A DNA stretch of 64,000 bases from Zoroaster sp. YZ-2022 (GCA_029582265.1 CM055835.1:14625498-14689497); one strand, 5' to 3'; shown: positions 44,811 through 55,044, counted from the first letter of the stretch. Program-made: numbers and translations. Notes: a model not told the origin generated them from the sequence alone.

Positions 44811-46775
44811 TCTTGACATTGTAAATATCTTTACTTAGTAATTACTGATTGTTTACTGATTCATTACCCTCTATTACCCAAGTAACCTAGTAAGCAATTG
44901 AGCAATTACCCTCCATTACCCTCAAGTTGCTGAGCAATTACCCCTAGGTCGTTGAGCAATTACCCTCCATTACCCAACGACCTATGAGCAATTACGCTCC
45001 ATTACCCAACGACCTATGAGCAATTACCCTCCATTACCCAACGACCTATGAGCAATTACCCTCCATTACCCAACGACCTATGAGCAATTACCCTCCATTA
45101 CCCTCAAGTTGCTAAGCAATTACCCAAGTAACCTAGTAAGCAATTAAGCAATTACCCTCCATTACCCTCAAGCAATTAAGCAATTACCTAAGTAACCTAG
45201 TAAGCAATTAAGCAATTAAGCAATTATACAAGTAACCTATAGGTAGCCTATGAACAATCTATAAACAAAAAATGGCATACAGATAAACACAACTGGTAGT
45301 ACCAGTTGTGTTTCAAGTAAGGCATCTAGTGTTTCCTCAAATGCTTTAAAAAATGTTACTCCTCCTACTCCTCTTACTACTCTTACTACTCTTACTACTC
45401 TTACTACTCTTACTACTACTACTACTACTACTCCTACTGCTCCTACTGCTACTCCTACTACTGCTCCTACTGCTACTACTGCTCCTACTGCTACTACTGC
45501 TCCTACTGCTACTACTGCTCCTACTGCTCCTACTGCTACTACTGCTCCTACTGCTCCTACTGCTACTACTGCTCCTACTGCTACTACTGCTCCTACTGCT
45601 ACTACTGCTCCTACTGCTACTCCTACTACACCATTTTTTAAAGCATTTGAGGAAACACTAGATGCCTTACTTGAAACACAACTGGTACTACCAGTTGTGT
45701 TTATCTGTATGCCATTTTTTGTTTATAGATTGTTCATAGGCTACCTATAGGTTACTTGTATAATTGCTTAATTGCTTAATTGCTTACTAGGTTACTTAGG
45801 TAATTGCTTAATTGCTTGAGGGTAATGGAGGGTAATTGCTTAATTGCTTACTAGGTTACTTGGGTAATTGCTTAGCAACTTGAGGGTAATGGAGGGTAAT
45901 TGCTCATAGGTCGTTGGGTAATGGAGGGTAATTGCTCATAGGTCGTAGGGTAATGGAGGGTAATTGCTCATAGGTCGTTGGGTAATGGAGGGTAATTGCT
46001 CAACGACCTAGGGGTAATTGCTCAGCAACTTGAGGGTAATGGAGGGTAATTGCTCAATTGCTTACTAGGTTACTTGGGTAATAGAGGGTAATGAATCAGT
46101 AAACAATCAGCAATTACTAAGTAATTAGGAGTAGTAGTAGTAGTAGTAGTAGGAGTAGTAGTAGTAGTAGTAGTAAGAGTAGTAAGAGTAGTAAGAGTAG
46201 TAAGAGTAGTAAGAGGAGTAGGAGGAGTAACATTTTTTAAAGCATTTGAGGAAACACTAGATGCCTTACTTGAAACACAACTGGTACTACCAGTTGTGTT
46301 TATCTGTATGCCATTTTTTGTTTATAGATTGTTCATAGGCTACCTATAGGTTACTTGTATAATTGCTTAATTGCTTAATTGCTTACTAGGTTACTTAGGT
46401 AATTGCTTAATTGCTTGAGGGTAATGGAGGGTAATTGCTTAATTGCTTACTAGGTTACTTGGGTAATTGCTTAGCAACTTGAGGGTAATGGAGGGTAATT
46501 GCTCATAGGTCGTTGGGTAATGGAGGGTAATTGCTCATAGGTCGTTGGGTAATGGAGGGTAATTGCTCATAGGTCGTTGGGTAATGGAGCGTAATTGCTC
46601 ATAGGTCGTTGGGTAATGGAGGGTAATTGCTCAACGACCTAGGGGTAATTGCTCAGCAACTTGAGGGTAATGGAGGGTAATTGCTCAATTGCTTACTAGG
46701 TTACTTGGGTAATAGAGGGTAATGAATCAGTAAACAATCAGTAATTACTAAGTAAAGATATTTACAATGTCAAGA
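44811..46775. repeat. Centre of the palindrome: repeat block A, ACT microsatellite, inverted A', AGT microsatellite, A''
   Basis: Block A (44811-45355) holds 32-bp units (minus-strand core ggtaatggagggtaattgct + cataggtcgttg) and the 23-bp palindrome cacaactggta-g-taccagttgtg. It is followed by (act)n/(ctactg)n at 45356-45630. Block A' (45631-46128) is inverted relative to A, then comes (agt)n at 46129-46228. Block A'' (46229-46775) is a direct repeat of A' and the true partner of A in the big palindrome. The centre is therefore not a simple hairpin: one arm has an extra copy of the block. The long leucine frame at 45353-45661 is the microsatellite read in one frame. Confidence 0.8.
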
Positions 46776-49700
46776 TCAACTACGCCGAGTGATGCTATAA
46801 TGACCATGTGCGAGAGTGTCTGTTTCGTTTCGTAAAATATATCTCTTGTCATCGTTTGGATCCAACGATTTTTTATAAACGTTTATAGTGTATAAATTGT
46901 GTTTATCATTTCTAATATATTTCATATCGTGATACAACGTTTTTTTCTCAAGTAAAACGTCTTTAAAGTTGTTAAAATTAATTTTCTTTTTGATGATTTG
47001 TTTTATTACACCTTTTGCTATCTTTATTTCTTCTTTATTTGAATAAAGCATTGAGTACATTTTTGCTCTTAAACCCACAAATTCCGCTATAGGTACCCCC
47101 GCAGACTCATCTTTAAATTTTCCTATCACTTTTTTATTCTTTTCGTAATATAGAAAATGTTGATCGTTATAATTACTAAAATCGTATAAAGACTTTTTGT
47201 ATTTTTCCATATCTTTATAAGCGTCTTGAGTTTTAATCTCAACAACCAAACTGTCAGTATCTGTATACAGTAATTTTATATCGTTGTTGTATTTTTTCTT
47301 TAAATGATTGTAATAAAAATCATACATTAAATGTTTAGATAATTTCAGTATGCACATTCCTACGTAGATCTGTTTATTGAGTACGAGGCTCGTTTTATGC
47401 ATGTGAATAGCCGCCAAGTCATAATCAAAAATCTTTCGCTCGGCAAAGGTTGGCTTCGATATTTTCTTGAGCATGCGTTTTACATCATCTTTATCACCTA
47501 AACGAAACAGTTCTACATCGGTGCGATTTCGTACATTTTCCATCGTTTTACCAAAAACTGAATTGTTCATGAGTTTAAATAAATCTTGTTCAAATTTTGA
47601 TGTAGCGTTTTTTCTTAATTGAGTGTTTAAATCGATATAAGATTTCATCCAACAAGACTCATCAAATTCTAATACGCGATGAATTTTAGTTAGTTTCATA
47701 CCGAGTTGTAAATACTTTTTTAAATTATTAAAATAAATTACGTATTTCGTTTTGTTGTTTAAATTGGGAACTAATTTTTCAACGTCTGAAATGGGCTCGT
47801 CTCCTAATAGTTCGAGTTGATAGTCGCTCAACCAATCTTTTGAAATAACTAATTTTTCTGGTGCAAGTGGGAAATCATTGTGTAAATCATGTAAACTAGT
47901 TGGATATTCTAAATCAACTTCTAAAATGTAACCTTTGTTTGAAAGAAATTCATGATTATTAATTCGTTTTTCACTCAACCACTTAAAATTACCTGTGGCG
48001 TATCCATATAAATTATTTGCGTCTAAATATAAAATGTAACTCGATTCAATCGTTTCATCATAGCTCTCAGGTATATAGGGGTTGTTTGCTTTTGAGTATC
48101 TATTGCTCGCCATAACTGTTCCTCCTCTAATGCCTTTTTCTATAAATAAATACATGTTGATATCTGTTAATAATTCTAAATTAACTTTTGAATGTTTTAA
48201 TAAAGCGTCCCAACTTAGCCCTGGGCTTGTATAATAATTAGCTGGATCTAAACTGTACTCTCGTATACAAGTAGCACGAAAATTTTCAAATACATCCGCT
48301 AATAAGCAAGTATCGGTACGCACGTATAAATCATGATAATCACCCATCGTCTTACAATTGAAACTAGTCCAAACCTTGTTCGCATGTGCATATTCTTCTT
48401 TAGTAATGTGCTGGTCGTTTAAACTACTATAAAAAGATTCTATCGGAGGAAGGCAAGTTTCTTTAAATCTTTCAAAACTATCCATGTATTCGTAACAATA
48501 AATACCCTTTTGTTTTACAAGTTTCAAATTGTTTTCGTCAAGTTCAAATGATTCTAAAATAGGAAAAGAATTGTTTGCTTGTACGAGTTTATCTAACGAA
48601 GCAAGTAAAAAACCAAGGCTGTCAAGAAATCGCAGTTGTCCTATACTAAAAGAAATATATTTTTCTATATTATTCGCGATACACCATATTTTTCCCTTAG
48701 TAAAACTCACACCTCGCATAATAAGATGAGAGTGATAACCGCGTAAATTATGTAAAAAAACTGGTATAAATGTTTTGTTTGGTTTTAAACTAAGTCTTAA
48801 ATTACATTTATTATGAGCAGCGCCTCTATATTTACCGGTAATGTGGCAATGATCTCGTACTTTTTCAAAACCGTTTTTAAATTCTTTAGCTTTTTCGTTA
48901 TACTCTTGTTTAAATTTTTCTAAGATATCGTCGTATTCTTCTTCAGTAATTATACCATATTCTTTTTTACGGTAATGTTCTTTTAATATAGTTTCGTATT
49001 CTTGTTGACAATATAATTGGTTTTTACATTCTTTAAAGCAAGCCCAACATTTACATTTTTCTCCTCCATCGTTTCTCACATGAAAATTGTTTTCCCATTC
49101 ACAAATCCAACATTTTTTAGTCGAGTTAAAATTTAATTCATCTTCTTTTGTCATTTTTATTTTAACAGGGTTTTTAAATATATCGTTAATCTTGACTACT
49201 TCTTTTTCTAATTCAGTTAAAAAGTGATTCACCGCATCTTCACCCCTATACGTATATGAAGAAAATATTGAACCGTCACATTTTACAATTACGTATGAAT
49301 AACCGCACGGAATGTGTTCTTGTATCGCGCGAGTTTTATCTCCTAGATTTTTATCTATTTTAGATAATATGCTCTCAAAGTCAGCGTATATAACGAATGG
49401 AGCTTTCATCTTTTTGTCATAATTTTTATATTTAAAAAAACGTTTTTCTTTAGGCAACACGTAACGCATCGCTTTACCGCTTGCTCCTATGCAATCTTTA
49501 ATATGCGTAGCTAGTAATTCTTCTCTAGTAAAACCACATAAACAACGGTCACAAAAGTGCTTACGGTGCTCATACTTTGTTTGATCATAAAGTAATCTAT
49601 TAAAATCTTTTATCCACACATAGTGTGATTTTGTTCCTTCTTCTTGTTCTTTGTTAATTAATAATAGTTTTATACGTTCTTTCTCCCAATCCCCGTTGTG

Positions 49701-50762
49701 AATATAGTAAGGAACGATTAAATTGTTTTCACAACCACAAACGTTTATTGCTAAATCATTTTGTTTCTCTACTAGTTTAATTTGATTAATCGGGGTTGGA
49801 GCGTCTACACCATTAAAATTTAAACCATCCTCTGCCGAATAGCTAGAGGGTCTTTCAGAATGTTTTATTTTTACTTTTTCAATCAAAATATTTAATTCTT
49901 CAGCTTTTTGTCTATGCCCTATAAAAGAGCGTAGCGCCCACCGCAAACAATTATCATCTTTGTTGAGTACGTTAATGCAAGCTTTTTTATTTTTTATATA
50001 GTCGCATAGCTTAATATAAGAACCACCTCTTAAAGGTTGATACCTACTCATTCTAATATCCATCTGCGAAATACGAAGAAATGTCCATCCGCTACCTCTT
50101 TTTTCAACCGTTTCCACAACCGCTTTTAGATTTACAAAAACCATAGCTAAAGTCTCTTCAATCATATCCATATTTAATAATACTATTTGTTGTGAATTAT
50201 TAAGAGGAATCGTCGAGGTAACTATTTCCCCATTTTCGCCTTCTTTTAAAAATGTAACCCATAAGAATACTTGAAACTTGTACGGTCCTAATTCTTCTAA
50301 ATCTAAAGTCAATTTTTCAATCATCTTTGATTTTACACCTTCGTAAAAAACATTTATATTACTTTCTCTTTTATGATCAACCGGTACGGTTAGCGTTCGA
50401 GTTCGTAAATATCTACCACCGTCAATCACTGACTCATCAAATTCTAATACACCTCTGCGCCAATCTCTTGCAATTTTATAATAATCTTTTCGTAAGTACC
50501 TATTGTTTCGTCCACTACCCTCTGATACTATGGGAATATTTTCAGCTTCTATTATAGCTTCTAGTTCTCTTTTATTTAATTTTGATATTGGTTTTGGTTT
50601 TGGCTGTTGTTGTATATAATCTTTTATAGCTTCGTAATAACTACGTTTAACAACTTTACCCCTGTTGTTTGGGATAACAATTAACTCATGTTCTCGCGTA
50701 AACTCTTTTAATTCTGGCAATGTCCATTTTGATAAATATTTTCTTCTTCTTTCTTCATTCAT
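46776..50762 (-). CDS. Protein-primed family B DNA polymerase, right copy (open frame, 1328 aa)
   Basis: ATG 50762 to stop 46776. Residues 1-100 hold two SAP-like helices (LSKWTLPELKEFTREHEL; LNKRELEAIIEAENI). Cys/His clusters follow: CDRCLCGFTREELLATH near 400, CWICEW and CKCWACFKEC near 560-590, DHCHITGKYRGAAHNKCN near 640. The exonuclease domain has motif I IYADFES (about 457) and motif III YEYMD. Polymerase motif A is YLDANNLYGYA (about 915), B is KLMNNSVFGK (about 1062) and C is YTDTDS (about 1164). These identify a DNA_pol_B_2-type, protein-primed enzyme as in Polintons, adenoviruses and linear plasmids. Two changes question its activity. The exonuclease II aspartate is His (residue about 677, codon 48734-48732), and 18 bp (six residues) are missing just after motif A (about 47996). 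The left copy keeps both. Confidence 0.9.
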   Translation of the reverse strand: MNEERRRKYLSKWTLPELKEFTREHELIVIPNNRGKVVKRSYYEAIKDYIQQQPKPKPISKLNKRELEAIIEAENIPIVSEGSGRNNRYLRKDYYKIARDWRRGVLEFDESVIDGGRYLRTRTLTVPVDHKRESNINVFYEGVKSKMIEKLTLDLEELGPYKFQVFLWVTFLKEGENGEIVTSTIPLNNSQQIVLLNMDMIEETLAMVFVNLKAVVETVEKRGSGWTFLRISQMDIRMSRYQPLRGGSYIKLCDYIKNKKACINVLNKDDNCLRWALRSFIGHRQKAEELNILIEKVKIKHSERPSSYSAEDGLNFNGVDAPTPINQIKLVEKQNDLAINVCGCENNLIVPYYIHNGDWEKERIKLLLINKEQEEGTKSHYVWIKDFNRLLYDQTKYEHRKHFCDRCLCGFTREELLATHIKDCIGASGKAMRYVLPKEKRFFKYKNYDKKMKAPFVIYADFESILSKIDKNLGDKTRAIQEHIPCGYSYVIVKCDGSIFSSYTYRGEDAVNHFLTELEKEVVKINDIFKNPVKIKMTKEDELNFNSTKKCWICEWENNFHVRNDGGEKCKCWACFKECKNQLYCQQEYETILKEHYRKKEYGIITEEEYDDILEKFKQEYNEKAKEFKNGFEKVRDHCHITGKYRGAAHNKCNLRLSLKPNKTFIPVFLHNLRGYHSHLIMRGVSFTKGKIWCIANNIEKYISFSIGQLRFLDSLGFLLASLDKLVQANNSFPILESFELDENNLKLVKQKGIYCYEYMDSFERFKETCLPPIESFYSSLNDQHITKEEYAHANKVWTSFNCKTMGDYHDLYVRTDTCLLADVFENFRATCIREYSLDPANYYTSPGLSWDALLKHSKVNLELLTDINMYLFIEKGIRGGTVMASNRYSKANNPYIPESYDETIESSYILYLDANNLYGYATGNFKWLSEKRINNHEFLSNKGYILEVDLEYPTSLHDLHNDFPLAPEKLVISKDWLSDYQLELLGDEPISDVEKLVPNLNNKTKYVIYFNNLKKYLQLGMKLTKIHRVLEFDESCWMKSYIDLNTQLRKNATSKFEQDLFKLMNNSVFGKTMENVRNRTDVELFRLGDKDDVKRMLKKISKPTFAERKIFDYDLAAIHMHKTSLVLNKQIYVGMCILKLSKHLMYDFYYNHLKKKYNNDIKLLYTDTDSLVVEIKTQDAYKDMEKYKKSLYDFSNYNDQHFLYYEKNKKVIGKFKDESAGVPIAEFVGLRAKMYSMLYSNKEEIKIAKGVIKQIIKKKINFNNFKDVLLEKKTLYHDMKYIRNDKHNLYTINVYKKSLDPNDDKRYILRNETDTLAHGHYSITRRS

Positions 50763-50885
50763 CTCTATTATACTCCTAGATAATATTTTTTTGTTTTTTC
50801 AATTTTTAAAGAAGAGTTTTATTAGTTTTTAAACTTAGTTTTTAAATTGAGGATGTCATTTTTTTAAATAACTTTTTATATATTA

Positions 50886-51323
50886 TTATAAACGAGACGT
50901 TATCTTTATCAACTCTTTCATCACAAATTTATAATTTTTTCTAGCAAAAGTTTCCACTATCGATAAAGTATTACAAAGAAACCTGCAATTTGAACATATT
51001 TGACTTTTTGATTTTGTTCCTATTTTACACTTTTTACATGCAACTGTCTTAGATTTCCCTTGCTTAATACGCCACTCATGCTAAGCGCAATAAACACCTA
51101 CACCCATGTTGGGTCTATTACATTTTTCCAATGAACCAACTAAAAGCCATTCACATGAATTATTTTTTTGTTGCGGTAATACATCTTTATACTTTGTTAC
51201 CACTCTTAAATAATCTTTCTTTGTTAATTTTCCAAATTTACCAGATCCCCCCTCAATTTTTATATTGTTTTTTAATATAATCTCTTTTAACTCAGCTTTG
51301 TTCATTAGTCTAAAATATGTCAT
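50886..51323 (-). pseudogene. Small zinc-ribbon protein with in-frame TAG, right copy
   Basis: Mirror of 40252-40689. ATG at 51323, TAG at 51083-51081, TAA at 50888-50886. It differs from the left copy by at least one substitution after the TAG (Gly for Val in IKQ-x-KSK), yet shares the TAG itself. The first 80 residues are identical in the two arms. It lies upstream of, and in the same direction as, the right polymerase. Confidence 0.55.
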
Positions 51324-51389
51324 CTTTATTATTTAACAAGATAATCTTTTTTCAATATTTCAGTTTTTAAGTAGGTTGAATCGAAACCG

Positions 51390-51615
51390 GATTTTGTAAA
51401 GATTTAAATTGGAGGTGGGGTTTTGTTAAAGATTTAAATTGAAGGTGGGGTTTTGTTAAAGATTTAAATTGGAGGTGGGGTTTTGTAAAGATTTAAATTG
51501 GAGGTGGGGTTTTGTTAAGATTTAAATTGGAGGTGGTTTTTTTTAAAGATTTGAATTGGAGGTGGGGTTTTGTTAAGATTTAAATTGGAGGTGGGGTTTT
51601 GTTAAGATTTTAAAT
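51390..51615. repeat. Terminal tandem repeats, right arm (about 30-bp unit)
   Basis: About eight units of ggaggtgggg plus ttttgttaaagatttaaatt, the inverted partner of 39960-40190. Unit number is similar and small length differences in T runs are seen. Confidence 0.85.
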
Positions 51616-51837
51616 AAAGACGGTTGAGTAAAGATTACTTCACTGTTTTCATAAATAAAACTGAAATAACATTTTGTGACGTCATAAATGGGGAATTCCC
51701 TAATATTTTGGTTTTTTCATCGCATTTTTTCGCATTTTTTCGAATTTTTTCAAATCTTTTCGCATTTTTTTGTATTTTTTCAAATTTGTTCGTCTCATTT
51801 TAGTGACTGGGGTAGAACCGCTACTTCCTATACTACT

Positions 51838-52770
51838 CCGGGCTCTTCCTACTCATGGCTTAAAACTATCACAAATCAATTTTCGGATTGTGGCTAAATC
51901 ATCAGCCATATAGGCCTATATCTCAGACAGAAATTATCGAAACTGCAACCAAATTGGAGGGAAATCATGTGAGTGTGTAAGTCGGAGGGCTTTAGATTTT
52001 ACGGGCCATTTTATTGTTAAATATAAATCCCATAGCACTGGCAGATCCGGAGGTGAGGGCAATGGGGAATTTTCCCTATCCAAATTAAATGTTAAACACC
52101 ACTTATTGAGATCAATCTCATGAAAATGTCAAGTTTGTACTTCAAAAGGATTTGATTACTGACTTGATAAATACATTTATTATCATTCTGTACAAACTAA
52201 CGCATGAAAAAGGGAAATTCAAAAAGATTTAAATGATGAAATTATGGCCCAGTGGAATAAAATTTAATTTGTAAATATAAAATAAAAAAGAACCATGAAT
52301 CAGTGCATATTTTGTAATTTTGACTAGAATGAAGCAATACAACATTTACCGTACTTGTTTACATCACTCGAAGAATGAGCATTTCCATGGTGATGGTTAA
52401 TGCTGCGGTAATCTTTACACGATTGATTAAAGCACGTTCATCTTCAGTAAAAGGTTAAGGCCAAACAATATCTGGTCTCCGCGCGCGTCGCCTCAGACCC
52501 GCGTGTCGGCATTTTTAATTCTGCCGTGCTGTGTTTTAAACGTCTTTTTCACAAAGGGGTATGAACTTTTACCCAATTTGTGAGGCCTTTCTTAAGCCAC
52601 CATACTTTGTATAATTATGGGAAATTTGGTCTGGTTCCAATAACCGCGTATACAATACATGTATCACGTATTTCACTGGTGGCAAAAAAAAAAGATTACC
52701 CAAATTTAAATTAACAAACAAAAACGCAACATATGACCAGAAACCGGGGAAATGTTTTGCCTAATAGGCT
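51838..52770. repeat. Right part of the second duplicated host segment
   Basis: Resumes at CCGGG and matches 36620-37173 then 39010-39396, without the hAT element. It contains the empty hAT site TTTCCATG once at 52382-52389. Ends at cctaataggctttac near 52775. Confidence 0.8.
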
Positions 52771-52849
52771 TTACTATATGCTTGAAATTTTGTTCAACAA
52801 CTACATCGATTTTACAAGGGGGGGGGGGGTTACAACGTTGGTATTTAGC

Positions 52850-53090
52850 AGATAACATGTTCAAAAGTATTTTGACTTAATCATAAGTCCACTTTTCCTA
52901 ATTTTTATGAAATAAATTTTGGTAAATAAAGTCGAATTTAGAAATATTAGAAATATTGCAATAAAACGATAATTTCTTTCATAAAAATTAAGAAATTTAA
53001 AAAATTTTCATTAAAATGAAAATTTATTTCATAAAAATTAGGAAAAGGGGACTTATGATTAAGTCAAAATACTTTTGAACATGTTACTGT
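52850..53090. mobile_element. MITE with inverted arms of about 65 bp
   Basis: The arms aacatgttcaaaagtatttt ... cctaatttttatgaaataaa and tttatttcataaaaattagg ... aaaatacttttgaacatgtt are inverted. It interrupts a repeat whose intact form is seen at 61570-61640 (ataacgttgg ... agattatcaaa ... ttatctaaaaacttactt). A G run precedes it at 52818-52829. No gene. Confidence 0.7.
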
Positions 53091-53237
53091 TAGATTATCA
53101 AACTCGCACATTATCTAAAAACTTACTTCGCGTAAAGATGGTATACGAATTGATTATTATGACAAATGTTTTCCGCTGAAGTGGCCGGATGGCAACTTTA
53201 AATCAGAAAAAACATGTAACAGTCTTTGTACGTTTCC

Positions 53238-53900
53238 TCAAAGAACATGAGCACCTGTTGTGATGAAATTTTTACAGTTCAGTGTTATGAAATTGTTTGT
53301 AAAGTATTCTGGCTCACGATGTAGTTGTGAGTAACATTTTAATTTCTCAATCCAGCAAATGACGATATTAAATCTGGATGCATGTTCACTATTTTTCCTA
53401 ATGATAGAGTGACATGTACATTTGCAGTTACAATCAACCTGTGAAAGTTTGACATTAACACAAAGAAAATAGTGAAAATACATTCACATTTCTCATACTA
53501 TTCATTGTAACACTGAGTTTAGGTAAGAGTACTTTTTCAGTCAATTCAACCAAGATTTTTTCCCCCACAAAATTATGTCGTGGGAAGAGTTATTTAACAT
53601 CATCAGATTTCAATACACCAATTAAGTTTCCAGTAACAATTCGACCATTGGTTATTTCTGAATTACCGTCCTTGACCTTACCATTAAGATTCAAAGGGAA
53701 TAAGGATTCGAAGGGAACGTTTGGAAGCATGTTTTTCATAATCTAATTGGCCAAATTCCATAGAAGAGTACATGTACTAATAAAGATCCATGTCTTATTA
53801 ATTTCTTAAATTAAATTGTGCGTCTTCTTTTGACTTTCAGTGAAATGAGACAACTGATATAATCCGATTTGCATTTCACTACCAAACTCATGTATAATGT
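53238..53900. other. Non-coding stretch
   Basis: An 81-codon frame at 53238-53483 on the minus strand has no recognisable family. Nothing else was seen. Confidence 0.35.
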
Positions 53901-53904
53901 TTTC

Positions 53905-54300
53905 TTTGAGCTCAACAACTCTCGAAGCATAGGCCTATACGTCTTTTATTGAATCTGAAACAAGACAAATTATTTAATGGCAGTTCACAAAAGATAAATC
54001 AAGTCCCTTTTCTTAGAGCTCAACCATTCTTGAAGCATTTTAACCCATTCAATTTGCAACATTGTACATGTACGTCTTCCATTGACTCTGAAACGAGACA
54101 AATCTTTTAATGGCAGTTCACAAAAGATAAATCAAGTCCCTTTTCTTAGAGCTCAACAATTCTTGAAGCATTTTGAGCCATTCAATTTGCAACATTGTAG
54201 GCTACATGTACATGTACATGTACGTCTTTTATTGACTCTGAAATGAGACATATCTTTTAATGGCATGCAGTTCACAAAAGATAAATAAATGTGAATTGAG
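53905..54300. repeat. Tandem repeat, about three units of roughly 140-145 bp
   Basis: Each unit carries gagctcaac-a/c-attcttgaagca, tacgtctt-ttattgactctg, aacgagacaaatctttt and ggcagttcacaaaagataaa. The third is interrupted after the last block. Confidence 0.75.
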
Positions 54301-54360
54301 ATTCACGAAGACTGGTTATGTTCGTAAGTGACATAATTATGCTATGTACTTAAAAGGGAC

Positions 54361-55018
54361 CTGCAGTCGATTTCACAAATCTTTACGCAATTGCGTAAGT
54401 CCACTTGCGGAACACTTTAGTGCGTAAGTTGCGCAATGATTTATGATCGATTTCACTGAACTTGCGACACAAAATGTAAGTTACGCAGTATCAAACAATT
54501 GTTACAAAATTTTAAGACGGAAAGTTTGTAGTTTACTCAACTTCGAGAAAGTTAAAAAAGATCATGATTTAAAATTGCCGCCCCCTTGTCACAAATGAAT
54601 CACATACGACCGTTTCATCTAAGTTTGTACCAATCTATAAAACAGTCGTTGTTAAAGATGTTATCATCCTCATCCGCGATGTTTGTTTTTGTTATGCATT
54701 ATTTAGGACGTTGTGCAGCTAAGTCGAGTTTCGTGAAATCGATTTTAACGATAAGGCGCGGCTGCGCAACATTTATGTTGCGCAAAGTTATGACATGGCG
54801 TAAGTTACGCACTCTTTCGTGAAATCAGCTCCAGCAGCCGATGTATGTGATTCATTTGTGACAAGGGGCTGGAGCGGCCATTTTAAATCGCGATCTTTTT
54901 TTAAAACTTTCTCGAAGTTGAGTAAACAACAAACTTTGAGAAGTTGAGTAAACAAACAAAGTGTTGCGGAAGTGGACTTACGCAATTGCGTAAATTTTCG
55001 TGAAATCGGCTGCAGCTG
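54361..55018. mobile_element. Non-autonomous DNA element of about 655 bp
   Basis: Outer ends ctgcagtcgatttcac and gtgaaatcggctgcag are inverted, followed inward by acgcaattgcgtaagtccac and its complement. Inner pairs (tcacaaatgaatcacatac / gtatgtgattcatttgtga) continue the symmetry. The word gcgtaagt recurs inside. Short frames inside have no motif. Confidence 0.75.
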
Positions 55019-55044
55019 TAAGCACTTTTATTTATTTATTTTTA

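Larger units (their letters stand above)
39718..51837. mobile_element. 12.1-kb palindromic Polinton-like element with two DNA polymerase genes
   Basis: Begins agtagtataggaagtagcgg and ends with the exact reverse complement. CCGGG lies on both sides (39713-39717, 51838-51842) and occurs once in the uninterrupted sister segment (36620-36624), which proves a mobile insertion. The left arm (39718 to about 45360) and right arm (about 46225-51837) are near-identical inverted copies of about 5.6 kb. Each carries, from the tip inward, A-rich terminal sequence, about eight 30-bp repeats, a zinc-ribbon frame and a protein-primed family B DNA polymerase. The arms converge on a complex repeat centre. The polymerase type and AG terminus recall Polinton/Maverick elements and linear plasmids. 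Polintons, however, usually have 6-bp duplications plus integrase, ATPase, protease and capsid genes, none of which is seen here. Confidence 0.85.

Noticed and set aside
45353..45661. A 102-codon frame coding almost only leucine
   Set aside because: It is an ACT/CTG-type microsatellite read in one frame at the centre of the palindrome. It has no start context or conserved flank and is not a protein gene.
48529..50557. Plus-strand frames over the right polymerase (48529-48729, 50327-50557)
   Set aside because: They are antisense shadows that recur at the mirror positions in the left arm, as expected from the palindrome.
39718..51837. Assembly artefact producing a false palindrome
   Set aside because: The arms differ by several substitutions and indels and the centre is asymmetric. 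The outer ends have a clean target duplication with an empty sister site.
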